Below, in pieces: positions 1-9,055 of a stretch of 64,000 nucleotides of DNA. A model generated the notes under the pieces. It was given only the letters and a program-made list of their open reading frames with translations. It made no database searches and was not told where the DNA came from. Origin of the DNA: JTS-AC122 sp050246015 (GTDB lineage Bacteria > Planctomycetota > Phycisphaerae > Phycisphaerales > UBA1924); assembly GCA_050246015.1 (NCBI GenBank), contig JBFWWU010000002.1, forward strand, positions 1 through 64,000, in the 5' to 3' direction. How positions within the stretch are numbered: the stretch's first letter is position 1; every line of letters starts with the position of its first letter. The position numbers and the translations under genes were made by a program.

Positions 1-650
1 CGCTGTATCAGCGACTGCACCCGCGCCTCGGTCGGCATCACCGCCCCCGACTCCGCCAGCACCGCCGCGTCACCCACCGCCGAAGTCCCCTCCGCGGCAC
101 GATGCCGGGACATCGCCGCTTCATACAAGCCCGTCGCCGTCTCCATGTCCGCGTGCAGGTCCGAACCCGGCGAGAGTCTCCCGCTCAGCGCAGCGAACCG
201 CGCCTTCATCTCCCCCGGCCCCTCGAACTCCCCCGCCAGCACCGCCGCCCGGAATAAGTCCTGCGCAAACTCCGACGCCGCCGCCTGATCCTTCAGTTGC
301 TCCAGGATCGTCAGCACCGGATCATCCGGCTTCTGCCCCGCCCCCGCGTTCGTCTCCGGTGCGTACCCGCCGCCGCGCAGGAACAGCATCATCTTCCCGA
401 GCATCGTTTCGATCGAAAACGCCTCCGATCGAACCACCTCCCCGTTCTTCAGTTTCTCCACTTCCGCCCGGTCGCTCCCACCCGGCCTCTGCATCGCCAC
501 CACCCCCACGAACGCCAGGATCGACACCACCCACAACCAGATCGGCACGCCCGCTCGCTTCGCAGGGCGCATCAAAAAATCCCCGCCCCCCGCCGCCGGC
601 GGCGGCGCGCCCGCGCCGGCAATCGCGCTCTCTCCTGCGTCGTGCATCAT
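1..650 (-). CDS. Hypothetical single-pass membrane protein, 5' part only
   Basis: An open reading frame on the minus strand runs off the left edge. It begins at ATG 650 (a second ATG follows at 647), just after an in-frame TAG at 654-656. The visible 216 residues start with a flexible Gly/Ala/Pro-rich stretch, then RPAKRAGVP and one membrane segment (WLWVVSILAFVGVVAM, about residues 36-51). An alpha-helical soluble part follows, rich in Ala, Glu and Leu, ending at SLIQ at the window edge. The topology suggests a type II membrane protein with an extracytoplasmic helical domain. I do not recognise a family. Codon periodicity (G/C in third positions) and the clean membrane segment make it a convincing gene. 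The C-terminus lies outside the window. Confidence 0.7.
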   Translation of the reverse strand, partial: MMHDAGESAIAGAGAPPPAAGGGDFLMRPAKRAGVPIWLWVVSILAFVGVVAMQRPGGSDRAEVEKLKNGEVVRSEAFSIETMLGKMMLFLRGGGYAPETNAGAGQKPDDPVLTILEQLKDQAAASEFAQDLFRAAVLAGEFEGPGEMKARFAALSGRLSPGSDLHADMETATGLYEAAMSRHRAAEGTSAVGDAAVLAESGAVMPTEARVQSLIQ

Positions 651-833
651 CTTCTATCGGCCCCCCTGACTCTCCCCGCCAGATCGCCTTCCTCCCCTCC
701 TTCGGACTCGCCCCCTCGTTGACCATCCGATGTGGTTGTGGTCCCCCAACCCATCACTACCACCATCAACTCCCCGCCGGCGTCGCTGGCTCCTTCTTGT
801 CCTCCTTCACCCCCAGCAACTCGTTCACCTTCT

Positions 834-1436
834 TCACAAACTCCGGCTCCAGTTTCGACCGGTCCGTCTTCCCGTCGTCCCCTTCTCTCCCTTCGCGTCG
901 TACCGCCCCACGACCTTCCCCTCCTTATCCAGCACGAACTTCGTGAAGTTCCACTTCGGCTCCCCGCCCAGCGGCTCCGGCAGCCCCGACAACTTCTTAT
1001 ACAACTCGTGCTGATCCTTCCCCTTCACGCTGATCTTCTCAAACACCGGGAACGTCACGTCGTACGTCCCCTTGCAGAACGCCGCGATCTCTTCATTCGT
1101 CCCCGGCTCCTGCCCGTTGAAGTTATTCGCCGGGAACCCCAGGATCACCAGCCCGTCGTCCTTGTGCTGCTTGTACATCGCCTCCAGCGCCGTGTACTGC
1201 ACCGTGTACCCGCACTTGCTCGCCACGTTCACGATCACTACCACCTTCCCCTTGTACTTGGAAAGGTCCTCCTCCGTCCCGTCCAGCCGCTTCACCTTCC
1301 CCGTCAGGATCTCAACGTCCTTCTTCGGCTCCGGCTTCGTCGCCGGAGCCGGCTTGGTCGTCGTCGTCGGCTGATCCGTCACCCCCGCCGAGCACGCCAG
1401 CAACCCCGCCGCCATCAATCCAAGTATCGTGTTCAT
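834..1436 (-). CDS. Glutathione peroxidase, lipoprotein form, 3' end frameshifted
   Basis: This is a thiol peroxidase of the glutathione peroxidase fold that reduces hydroperoxides. A lipobox (LLAC, Cys15) follows a short signal peptide, so it is probably anchored in the periplasm. A Pro/Thr/Lys-rich spacer comes before the GPx domain. Family motifs are visible: VASKCGYT with the catalytic Cys75 (cysteine, not selenocysteine), FPANNFNGQEPG with the conserved Asn/Gln, and the WNFTKF tryptophan motif. The start has a good Shine-Dalgarno (AAAGGAGC, about 6 nt upstream). As read, the tail GRRTGRNWSRSL is unlike the family. Shifting frame at the G4 run (879-882 on the minus strand) restores KGDDGKTDRSKLEPEFVK and continues to a stop at 766-768. 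The intact gene is therefore probably 766-1436. This is either a sequencing indel or a real late frameshift. Confidence 0.9.
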   Translation of the reverse strand: MNTILGLMAAGLLACSAGVTDQPTTTTKPAPATKPEPKKDVEILTGKVKRLDGTEEDLSKYKGKVVVIVNVASKCGYTVQYTALEAMYKQHKDDGLVILGFPANNFNGQEPGTNEEIAAFCKGTYDVTFPVFEKISVKGKDQHELYKKLSGLPEPLGGEPKWNFTKFVLDKEGKVVGRYDAKGEKGTTGRRTGRNWSRSL

Positions 1437-1558
1437 CCGCTGCTCCTTTCATCCTGATGCCAAAGCGTATGTCCACCCCGGCGCCTCCATCCGTCCAACC
1501 CGCTCCGCCCCCGCCGCCGATCGCCGCGCTTCACATCCGCTTCTCCCGTCACGCGAAT

Positions 1559-1584
1559 AAAAAAACCCCGTCTCGCGACGGGGT
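1559..1584 (-). terminator. Rho-independent terminator of the secreted repeat protein
   Basis: Read on the minus strand, this is an 8-bp perfect stem (ACCCCGTC/GACGGGGT, with a TCGC-type tetraloop) followed directly by seven U. It lies about 40 nt after the stop codon at 1623 and so closes that gene's transcript. Confidence 0.85.
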
Positions 1585-1622
1585 CTGTTTCACATGATGG
1601 TTGTCGGACGGCGGTTCAGGAC

Positions 1623-4600
1623 TCAGCACCCCGCCGGCGGCGTGAAGAAGCACACCAGGAAGTCGAAGAAGTCCTGTGAGTTCACGATGTTGTCGTGGTT
1701 GAAATCCGCCGACGGCTGCGTCCCGAAGAACGCCACGATGAAGTCGAAGAAGTCCTGCGAGTTCAGCACGTTGTCGTGGTTGAAGTCGCACGGGCACGCC
1801 GCCGTGCACGGCACCCCCACGTTGAACGTCACCACGTAGTCCCCATCGCACGGCACCCCGTCAAACGTCGCCGTCGATACGAACACGTAGTAGTTGTTCC
1901 CAGGCACCAGCCCCGACGCCGAGATCGAATCCGTCCCGCACGGCAGGATCTGCGTCTGCGCCACCAGCGTGATCGCGTTGCAGTCCCCGTTGGGAATGTC
2001 CAGGATGAAGCACACCGCTCCGAAGTCCGCCGTGATGCTCGCCCCGATGTTCCCCGACGCCGGGCACACCACACGGTACCAGTCCGTGTCGCGCGTCCCG
2101 CCCGCCGCGAACGACGTCCCGTGCACCGACGCGTCGCACGTCACCACCTCAAACGCGTTGGGCGTGATGTTGCACCCGCCGTTCGCGTCCCCGCCGCACG
2201 CCTCCTGCTCCGTGACCGCGTTGCCCGGGATCGTGATCCCCGTGCACGGCGAGCACGTCGGCGCGCCCGAGCACGGCGCCCCGTCGTCATTCACCGCCAC
2301 GTCGAACTCGCCCGTCGCGCCGCCAAACCCGTGCACCAGCACGTAGTACGTCGTCCCGCTCGTCGTGCACGTCGAGACGCCCGACTGCAGACCACAGAAG
2401 TCGTCGTTCGAGCCCGCGCACACCAGGTTGTTGCAGTCGCCGCAGTACAACTCGATCCGCGTGTCATACCCCGCCGACGCGCACAGGTCCACCGACATCG
2501 TGTTGCCCGTGCCCGTGAACGAGTACCACAGCCCCGAAGCCAGCGCCGCCCCGGAGCAACTCGTCACCGCGTCCACGCCCGCGCACACCGTGCTCCCGTG
2601 CGTGTACTGACCCGTCGTCAACGCCGCCGCGCTGAAGCAGTCGTCGTTCGCCGGCGTCTGCCCCGCGCACGGATCCGCCGTGCACAGCGCGTTGTTCCCG
2701 AACCCGCCGTTGATGCAGATCGCCAGGTCGTCCCCAACCACCTCCGCCGGCGATTCCCACGCCCCGTTCTGGTTCAGGTCCTGCGCCGACTGCTGGTTCC
2801 CGTTCGACGCATCCCCGTCCATCACGAACACCGTGTCGCCCGCCGCGTTGTTCTGCAGCGCCACCCACACGCACCCGCTCGTGCCGTCGATCGGACGCGA
2901 GAAGTTGAAGTTCCATTCATACACGTCCCGCCCGACGAACACCGCGCCCACCGGCGCCGGGCCCGTCACCACCATGTCCACGCCCTGCGTGAACTGATCG
3001 ATCTGCGTCCCCGGAACACCCGTCCCCGAGTCCGAGTACACCGTCACCACCCACCCGTCCGCCACCGGGGCGTTGTTGAAGTACAGCGCCTTCACGCACA
3101 TGTCCGTCACCGGACCGTTCGAGCGGAAGTTCTCCGCCGCCACGAACGTCGTCACGTTGTACGCGATCGCGAACGACGTGTCCTGGCAGTCCGTCGCCGG
3201 GTTGTACGCCCCGCACGCCGGCGGATTCACCGTCATGCACTGGATCCCGAACGTCCCCGCTCCGCCCCCGGCGCCGGGGAACGTCCCCAGCCGGATCGTG
3301 TACGTGTTGCCCGGCGTCGGCGCCCACGTCACGCGCGACTGCAGCCCGCACGAGTCGTCGTTGCACGCCACGATCGGTCCCACGCACGACGCGCCGTCGT
3401 ACACCGCGATCCGCGTGTCAACGCCCGTCTGCCCGCACACGTCCAGCACCGCGTTCTCGCCCGCGTTGCACGTCGCCGTCCATCGGTACCACACATCATG
3501 CTCGATCTGGTCCGTCCCGAACGACAGGCACAGCGGGTCCGCCGTCCCGTCCGTCGCGGCCGCCGAGTTGTCGAACGCGTGCGGGCCCGCGCCCGTCACC
3601 GTCACCGCGTTCGCGCACAGATCGTTCGGCGTGATCCCCACCACGCTCACCACGATGTTCCCCGTCCCCCGCTCTCCGCTGAACCCCGCTACCCGCACCC
3701 ACACCGGCGTCCCCGCCGTCACCGGGAACGTCAGCGACGACTGGAACGCCCCGGAGCAGTTGTCGTCATTGCACCCGATCTGCGCCCCGCCGCACGCCGA
3801 ATGAACCGACAACACCGTGTCGTGCGTCGTCTGACCGCACGTCGAGACCGTCGCCGCTCCCGACATCGTCGGCGTATACCGGTACCACACGTCCGGGCTC
3901 GTCCCCGCCGCCCCGCACGACGCCGTCCCATCATTCGTCGCCGTGTTCGTGTCGTACGCGAACGTCCCTTCCCCGATGTTCTGCGCCGACGTGCAGTTGT
4001 CGTTCGCCGGGCCCCCGCCCCCGCCCGCCGGGCCCGTCAGCGTGAACGTCCCCGTTCCCGCCGTCGCGTTCGGGTACGTCCCGATCTGCACCAGGTACTG
4101 CTGCCCCGACGTGCACGCAAACGTCATCTGCGACTGCAACCCGCACGAATCGTCGTTGCACGCGATCGGCGTCCCCGGCGGACACGCCGCCCCCGCATAC
4201 ACCGCCGCCTTCGTGTCCACCGTCGTACCCCCGCACGCGCTCAGCGTCGCCGTCCCCGTCCCCGTCGCCGTCCACAGGAACCACTCGTCACGGTGAATCG
4301 CCGTCGAGCCGAAAAACAGGCACAGGTTGTTCGCCTGGCCCGTCGTCCCCGTCGTGCACGTCGTGTTGTCGAAGTTCAGGCTCGCCGGGCTCCCCGTCAC
4401 GACCGTCGGCGACGTGCATTCATCGTTCGCCCCGCCTCGCGCCGCCGTGTGGTTCATCGCCGGCTTCGAGTTCGGTGTCAGGTTCGCTCCCGGCGCCGGG
4501 ACGCTCTTGCCCGACTGCGCCCCCACTCGCTCCGGCGACACCAACTTCCTGTTCGGCTGCCCCGGCTTCTTCGTCGGCGCCGCCTGCTTCTTCACCCCGG

Positions 4601-4724
4601 GCTGCGCCTTCGTGTTCCCGTTCGTGTTCTTCACGCTCTGCCCCAGGGCCGCACCGCTCAGCGCGCCCACCACGCCGACCACCGCCAGAATGCCCACTGC
4701 CTGCTTCATACCACGCGTTGCCAA
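1623..4724 (-). CDS. Large secreted repeat protein with dockerin-like C-terminal tail
   Basis: An exported protein of 1033 residues. The start is TTG 4724, chosen because GGAGGT lies 6 nt upstream; an ATG five codons later would also leave the signal peptide intact. The signal peptide is AVGILAVVGVVGALSGAALGQ, followed by a Lys/Pro-rich spacer. From about residue 95 there are four or five copies of a roughly 120-residue beta-rich module. Each opens with PANDxCxxA or similar, carries DVWYRYT or DEWFLWT, then DTxxxVYxG, CNDDSCGLQS and a final TGxFxVxV strand. Many paired Cys suggest disulfides outside the cytoplasm. A central segment (about 500-650) differs and contains DWVYSDSGTG-like beta sequence. 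The tail has two DFNHDNxxNSQDFFDF units, a calcium-loop dockerin-like pair typical of Phycisphaerae secreted proteins. Likely role: surface or extracellular matrix protein; substrate unknown. Confidence 0.9.
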   Translation of the reverse strand: MATRGMKQAVGILAVVGVVGALSGAALGQSVKNTNGNTKAQPGVKKQAAPTKKPGQPNRKLVSPERVGAQSGKSVPAPGANLTPNSKPAMNHTAARGGANDECTSPTVVTGSPASLNFDNTTCTTGTTGQANNLCLFFGSTAIHRDEWFLWTATGTGTATLSACGGTTVDTKAAVYAGAACPPGTPIACNDDSCGLQSQMTFACTSGQQYLVQIGTYPNATAGTGTFTLTGPAGGGGGPANDNCTSAQNIGEGTFAYDTNTATNDGTASCGAAGTSPDVWYRYTPTMSGAATVSTCGQTTHDTVLSVHSACGGAQIGCNDDNCSGAFQSSLTFPVTAGTPVWVRVAGFSGERGTGNIVVSVVGITPNDLCANAVTVTGAGPHAFDNSAAATDGTADPLCLSFGTDQIEHDVWYRWTATCNAGENAVLDVCGQTGVDTRIAVYDGASCVGPIVACNDDSCGLQSRVTWAPTPGNTYTIRLGTFPGAGGGAGTFGIQCMTVNPPACGAYNPATDCQDTSFAIAYNVTTFVAAENFRSNGPVTDMCVKALYFNNAPVADGWVVTVYSDSGTGVPGTQIDQFTQGVDMVVTGPAPVGAVFVGRDVYEWNFNFSRPIDGTSGCVWVALQNNAAGDTVFVMDGDASNGNQQSAQDLNQNGAWESPAEVVGDDLAICINGGFGNNALCTADPCAGQTPANDDCFSAAALTTGQYTHGSTVCAGVDAVTSCSGAALASGLWYSFTGTGNTMSVDLCASAGYDTRIELYCGDCNNLVCAGSNDDFCGLQSGVSTCTTSGTTYYVLVHGFGGATGEFDVAVNDDGAPCSGAPTCSPCTGITIPGNAVTEQEACGGDANGGCNITPNAFEVVTCDASVHGTSFAAGGTRDTDWYRVVCPASGNIGASITADFGAVCFILDIPNGDCNAITLVAQTQILPCGTDSISASGLVPGNNYYVFVSTATFDGVPCDGDYVVTFNVGVPCTAACPCDFNHDNVLNSQDFFDFIVAFFGTQPSADFNHDNIVNSQDFFDFLVCFFTPPAGC

Positions 4725-5079
4725 AATGACACCTCCGCTAGAGGAACTCCTGTCTTCCGGTGCTGTCCGCGACCGTCATCCCTCGATGACAAGCACCCGC
4801 GCGCATGCCGGCGGCGGCCCGCCCCAAGCCCGCGGTGCCCGATCCTCTCCTCTCTTCCTGGAGATCTACGCGGCACCACGGTCCCGGTCGGACCTGAACC
4901 GCATTCATCGGGTCAGAATCCCCCCGACTCCAGCCCCGCCCCCCTCATCTCCCCCGCTTTTCCCAGCCCCCGACACGTCCCCGCGCAACTCCTGCCGCCG
5001 CAGCGCTTGGTTGACCATCACCGCCGGCTCGCAGAAACGCGAACTCCTCAGAACTGGAATGTAGTTTCAGAACACGCCC
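4725..5079. other. 355-bp intergenic region
   Basis: Lies between the 3' end of the TPR gene and the start of the secreted repeat gene, both on the minus strand, so it should hold the promoter of the latter. The only clear element is the GGAGGT ribosome-binding site at its left edge. It is pyrimidine-rich on the plus strand. I see no RNA gene, convincing hairpin, or conserved reading frame. Confidence 0.6.
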
Positions 5080-7713
5080 TCACAGCGCCGCCGGAATGTC
5101 CTCGAACGCCACACCCGTTGGAGGTCGGTCGCCCCCGAGCGCTTCGTACCGGCGACGGAAAATGGCGAGGTTGTGCGCCGTCTCCCCGTGCTCGCGCGGC
5201 ATGGCCTCCCCCGTGCGCACTATCAGCGCCCCCTTCCCCGCCATGATCGCCCGTCGAAGAAGTCCGCATCCATCTTCCCCGGAGATTCTCGCCTGTTCCG
5301 CGTACTCAATCGCCAGATTATGCTGCGTCATGGCCCAGTCGAACGGGGCCGCCTCCCGCGTGCGGATGGTCAAGGCCGACGTGTAGGCCTCGATCGCCTT
5401 CCTCAGATTCTCCACGCGATCCCCCGTGGGCATCTCCGACCACGCACGTCCGAGATTGTGCTGCGTCATGGCCCATTGGTATGAATCCGCCTCGCGCGTG
5501 CAGACGGTCAGGGCCGCCATGAACGCCGTCATCGCCTTCGCAAGGTTCTCTCTCTTGTCGCCTGCTGGCATGCTTCGCCACGCTTCGCCGACGTTGTTCT
5601 GCGTCTGGGCCCAGTCGAAGGGGGCCGCTTCGCGAGTGCGGACCGTCAAGGCCGCCGTGTACGCCGCGATCGCCTTCGTCAGATGTCTTGCCTTCTCATC
5701 GGCGCCCCTCGCAGGCATCGAGAGCCACGCGTTGCCTAGGTTGTTCTGGATCATGGCCCAGTCGAACGGGGCCGCTTCGCGCGTGAGGACCGTCTCGGCC
5801 GCTGTGTACGCCTCCATCGCCTTCGTGAGATTCTCCGCCCGGTCCCCCGTGGGCATCGCCGCTAGTGCGATCCCAAGGTTGTTCTGCGTCGCCGCCCAGT
5901 CAAACGGGGCCGCCTCGCGAGTGCGGACGCTGAGGGCCGACCTGTAACTTGAAATCGCTCGCGTGAGATTTCCAGTCCGGTCCCCCGTGGGCATCTCCGA
6001 CCACGCGAGGCCAAGGTCGTTCTGCGTTGTGGCCCATGCAAACGGCGCTGCGTCGCGGGTGCGGACGGTCACCGCCGACTCGTACGCGGCGATCGCCCTG
6101 GCCAGGTTCTTGCCGCGCTCTCCCGTGCGCACACGCCGCCACGCCGTGCCGAGATTGTGCTGCGTCATGGCCCAGTCAAACGGAGCCGCCTCGCGCGTGC
6201 GGACGGTCAGGGCCGCCTCGTACGCCCTGATCCCCTTCATCACATTCTCCGACACGTCCCCGGTCGGCATGTTTGTCCAGGCGCACGCCACGCCGTTCTG
6301 TGTCGCGGCCCAGTCCTGGGGGGCCGCCTCCCGCGTGCGGATCGTGAGCGCCGCCTCGTACGCCGCAATCGCCTTGCCGATGTTCTCTGCCCTGTTCCCG
6401 GTCGGCATGTCCTGCCACACGTTGCCGAGGTTGTGCTGCGTCATGGCCCAGTTGGTCGGATCCGCCTCCCGCGTGTACACGCTCAGGTTCGCCTCAAACA
6501 CCTTGATCGCCTTGGCGAGGTTCTGCTCCCGCTCCCCGATGGGCATCTCCGCCCAGGCGATTGCCAGCCCGTTCTGCGCCGCGCCCAACTCACTCCGCGT
6601 CAGGCCGGGGAGGCTCAGCGTCCCCTCATGGATCTCGATCGCCCGCCGTTGCCGGTCCCCCACATTTCCCCGACGGGCTTGCGAGAGCCCAATCGCCAGG
6701 TTGCCACGGGCCTTCACGTCACCCTCCCGCAGCCTGAACGCTACCTCGTATGGCCCGATCGCCTCGTCGAACATCCCTTGCGCGTAGTACCCGTCCCCTT
6801 CGATCATCTTGTTCTGGAAGACCTCCTCCATCGCGCGAGTCGCGCTCAGCGCCTCGATTTCACGCCGCCATTCCTCCCACTTCTTCAGCACGATCGCCGC
6901 CTGCGCTCTCTCGCGCCCGTCGCGCGATTCCATCAGTTCCTCCGCGGCCGCAATCAAATCCGGCGGTGGCCGCTCTCTTGTCGGGTCCACCCCCGGGCGT
7001 TTCAGACCCCCGATGTACTCCAGAATCTGGTCCAGTTTCGCGGCATGCGTATCCGCCTTCGCGTGCAGCCCCGCCTGCCCGTCGCGCAGCGCGTCCACCC
7101 GGTCCGCTAAGGCCACTTGCCCGACGGTGAGGGTGTCGATCGTCACCCCAAGTTCGTTGTACAGCGCGTGCATCGACGCCCGAAGTTCTACCACGCTCAC
7201 GGGCAGCGCCCCCACCTCCGCTCGCAGTTCGTCAAAACTCTCCTCCAACAACCGTCCCAGCGATACCAGTAGCCTCTGGTTGTCACGCAGGTACTCCTTC
7301 ATAGCAGCGTCGTCTTTCCGCTGCGTGGTTGCCAACCCTTTGAGCCCCTCCAGCCGCGACCGCACCTCATCCAGCCCCAGCGATAACTCTGCCTCGTGCT
7401 CCGCGAGTTCGCCCTTGATCTCTTCCAGTGCACAGGCTCCCCGCGCCGCCCGTCGGCGCAGGACGTCGAGCGCGGCGAACACATCCGTCGCATACCCCTG
7501 GTCCTCCCGCCGCTTCTTGATGTTCAGCCCCAGGTGCGTCGCCAGCCACACCGCCGCGACCAGCGGAATCGCCGCCCCTCCCGTCGCCGGCGTCAGCAGC
7601 ATCGTCGCCGCGATGTTCGGCGCAAGCTCGCGCAAGCAGTCCAGCCCGCACTTCGCACCATGACCTAGCGCCCTGCCCATAGCCGCTTCCGCCCCCCCGC
7701 CCCCTCCACTCAC
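5080..7713 (-). CDS. Coiled-coil protein with tandem 46-residue TPR units
   Basis: 877 residues from GTG 7713; an ATG at 7680 (MGRALGHG) is an alternative start. One hydrophobic helix near residues 30-60 (PLVAAVWLATHLGLNI) suggests membrane association. Residues 60-250 are predicted coiled coil (ELAEHEAELSLGLDEVRSRL and similar). Single TPR-like helices follow at about 285-365. From about residue 369 there are nine to ten near-identical 46-residue units with the consensus REAAPFDWAMTQNNLGxAW, then MPTGDRxENLxKAIxAYxAALTVRT. The DNA repeats with a 138-bp period. This unit type belongs to the TPR superfamily and serves protein-protein interaction. The high identity between units implies recent duplication. 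No enzymatic domain is visible. The neighbour upstream is a DNA methyltransferase, but nothing shows that they work together. Confidence 0.9.
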   Translation of the reverse strand: MSGGGGGAEAAMGRALGHGAKCGLDCLRELAPNIAATMLLTPATGGAAIPLVAAVWLATHLGLNIKKRREDQGYATDVFAALDVLRRRAARGACALEEIKGELAEHEAELSLGLDEVRSRLEGLKGLATTQRKDDAAMKEYLRDNQRLLVSLGRLLEESFDELRAEVGALPVSVVELRASMHALYNELGVTIDTLTVGQVALADRVDALRDGQAGLHAKADTHAAKLDQILEYIGGLKRPGVDPTRERPPPDLIAAAEELMESRDGRERAQAAIVLKKWEEWRREIEALSATRAMEEVFQNKMIEGDGYYAQGMFDEAIGPYEVAFRLREGDVKARGNLAIGLSQARRGNVGDRQRRAIEIHEGTLSLPGLTRSELGAAQNGLAIAWAEMPIGEREQNLAKAIKVFEANLSVYTREADPTNWAMTQHNLGNVWQDMPTGNRAENIGKAIAAYEAALTIRTREAAPQDWAATQNGVACAWTNMPTGDVSENVMKGIRAYEAALTVRTREAAPFDWAMTQHNLGTAWRRVRTGERGKNLARAIAAYESAVTVRTRDAAPFAWATTQNDLGLAWSEMPTGDRTGNLTRAISSYRSALSVRTREAAPFDWAATQNNLGIALAAMPTGDRAENLTKAMEAYTAAETVLTREAAPFDWAMIQNNLGNAWLSMPARGADEKARHLTKAIAAYTAALTVRTREAAPFDWAQTQNNVGEAWRSMPAGDKRENLAKAMTAFMAALTVCTREADSYQWAMTQHNLGRAWSEMPTGDRVENLRKAIEAYTSALTIRTREAAPFDWAMTQHNLAIEYAEQARISGEDGCGLLRRAIMAGKGALIVRTGEAMPREHGETAHNLAIFRRRYEALGGDRPPTGVAFEDIPAAL

Positions 7714-7788
7714 CAGCGCCGGGCACCGCCCGCCGCTTGCCTTGTTAGGGTAGCATCATCCCTCCCCTGCTTGCTTTCCCTCCTATTC

Positions 7789-7815
7789 CCTTGATCCCTC
7801 GATCCCTCGATCCCT
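7789..7815. repeat. Tandem octamer repeat (GATCCCTC)
   Basis: Three consecutive copies of the 8-bp unit (T)GATCCCTC just after the methyltransferase stop codon. The same unit occurs twice at about 14033-14046 and twice, slightly diverged, inside the LysR gene near 34766-34797. It looks like a dispersed simple-sequence family of this genome. Confidence 0.6.
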
Positions 7816-7817
7816 GC

Positions 7818-8744
7818 CTATCCCACCCTCTCCCGCGTCACCCCCACCGCCTCCTCGCTCTGATCACTCACGATCACGCGCCTCCCCGACTTCACCGCCG
7901 CCACCGCCGTCGTCCCGCTCCCGCAGCACGGGTCCCACACCACCCCGCCCGGCGGACAGCACGCCCTCACCAGCATCTCCAGCAGCGCCACCGGCTTCTG
8001 CGTCGGATACCCCACACGCTCTGCCGCCATGTTGTTGATCGTCGGCACCTCCAGCACCGCCCCCCCGTCCATCGCCCGGCCTCCCTCCGGCTCGCGATCG
8101 AACCAGAGAACGTCCGTCGCCTTCTTCATCTGCCCGCGCATCCTCGCGCTCGTCGCCGGAACCCGCGGCGGGTCAAACCAGTACCCCTCCGGATCCACGC
8201 AGTAAAACAAAATATCATCATGCTTCCGCGCAAACCGCCTCGGCGACGACCCCCCAAGCCCGTACGACCAGATCAGATGATTCACAAACCGATCCTCCCC
8301 GAGAATCTCATCCATCATCACCCGCGCCCGGTGGCTCGTCCGCCAATCCACATGCAACAGAATCGAACCCGTCGGCTTGAGCAGCCGCACCGACCTCGAC
8401 ACCCGCTCCCCCAGCCACTCGATGTACTCAGAGACTGACCCGAACGAGTCGGCGTACTCCCCCGCCCGGTCCGTCTGCCGCTGTCCCGTATTGAACGGCG
8501 GGTCCACGTAGATCAGGTCAACCCGCACCCCTTCCGCCCCCAGCATGGCCGCCGCATCACCCCATTCGGCGCGCATGATTCGCGCGACCGAGCCATCTCC
8601 CTCCCCCGCGCGCGCCGGCGGGACTGTGATCGGTCTTGATCGATCCGAATATGGCGATTTCACGCCCGGATTATCGCCGATTCTCCGATCGGAGCCCGCA
8701 ATCGTCAGCGTTTGTGGACGTTTCGAGGGCGATTTCCGGCCCAC
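7818..8744 (-). CDS. Beta-class site-specific DNA methyltransferase (N6-adenine or N4-cytosine), orphan
   Basis: An S-adenosylmethionine-dependent DNA methyltransferase of the N6_N4 family (Pfam PF01555). The motif order is IV first (VDLIYVDPPFNTGQ, about residue 75), then a variable target-recognition region, then motif I (WDPCCGSGTTA, near residue 270). This is the beta-class order. SILLHVDW and the YPTQKP loop are also typical. The catalytic DPPF is intact. The long reading frame starts at GTG 8744, but its first 56 residues do not look like the family and overlap the next gene. ATG 8576 (MRAEWGDAAAML) gives the usual short lead-in to motif IV. No restriction endonuclease or specificity gene is adjacent, so it is probably an orphan or regulatory methylase. 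Its target sequence cannot be read from the protein. Confidence 0.92.
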   Translation of the reverse strand: MGRKSPSKRPQTLTIAGSDRRIGDNPGVKSPYSDRSRPITVPPARAGEGDGSVARIMRAEWGDAAAMLGAEGVRVDLIYVDPPFNTGQRQTDRAGEYADSFGSVSEYIEWLGERVSRSVRLLKPTGSILLHVDWRTSHRARVMMDEILGEDRFVNHLIWSYGLGGSSPRRFARKHDDILFYCVDPEGYWFDPPRVPATSARMRGQMKKATDVLWFDREPEGGRAMDGGAVLEVPTINNMAAERVGYPTQKPVALLEMLVRACCPPGGVVWDPCCGSGTTAVAAVKSGRRVIVSDQSEEAVGVTRERVG

Positions 8745-8946
8745 TCACGCACTCGCGCGCTCGTTCGGCGTGACTCGCCGGCCGCGCAGTCTCCAGCGAC
8801 ACGAGGTGCGCACCCGCCGACCGCGGCATGAACTCCGGCAGAATCGCCCCGGCGAACCCGCCCACGATCACGCCGAGCACGAGTCCCGGCAGAAACGCTC
8901 GCGAAAAACCTCGATCCGACCGGCCTTGGATGAAATCTGTCTGCAT
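8671..8946 (-). CDS. Small membrane protein overlapping the methyltransferase 5' end
   Basis: 91 residues: a polar N-terminus (MQTDFIQGRSDRGF), then a glycine-rich membrane helix (PGLVLGVIVGGFAGAILP), then a basic/polar tail. Glycine-zipper helices of this kind occur in small envelope proteins of unknown function. It overlaps the long version of the methyltransferase by 74 bp but not the ATG 8576 version, which supports the shorter methyltransferase start. The ribosome-binding site is weak (GGGGC). Function unknown. Confidence 0.5.
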   Translation of the reverse strand: MQTDFIQGRSDRGFSRAFLPGLVLGVIVGGFAGAILPEFMPRSAGAHLVSLETARPASHAERARECVSGPEIALETSTNADDCGLRSENRR

Positions 8947-9055
8947 GGCTGCCCCGTCAACGTGGATAGAAAGAGAATGACCCGATCCGAGCCCAAACTA
9001 TCGGCTCCGGACTCGTTTCCCTTTCCAACTATGCGGCCTTTGGTCGCCACACCGG

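Noticed and set aside
1695..5246. 1183-residue plus-strand frame across the secreted repeat gene
   Set aside because: Arg/His-rich with no family signs; antisense shadow of the dockerin-tail protein.
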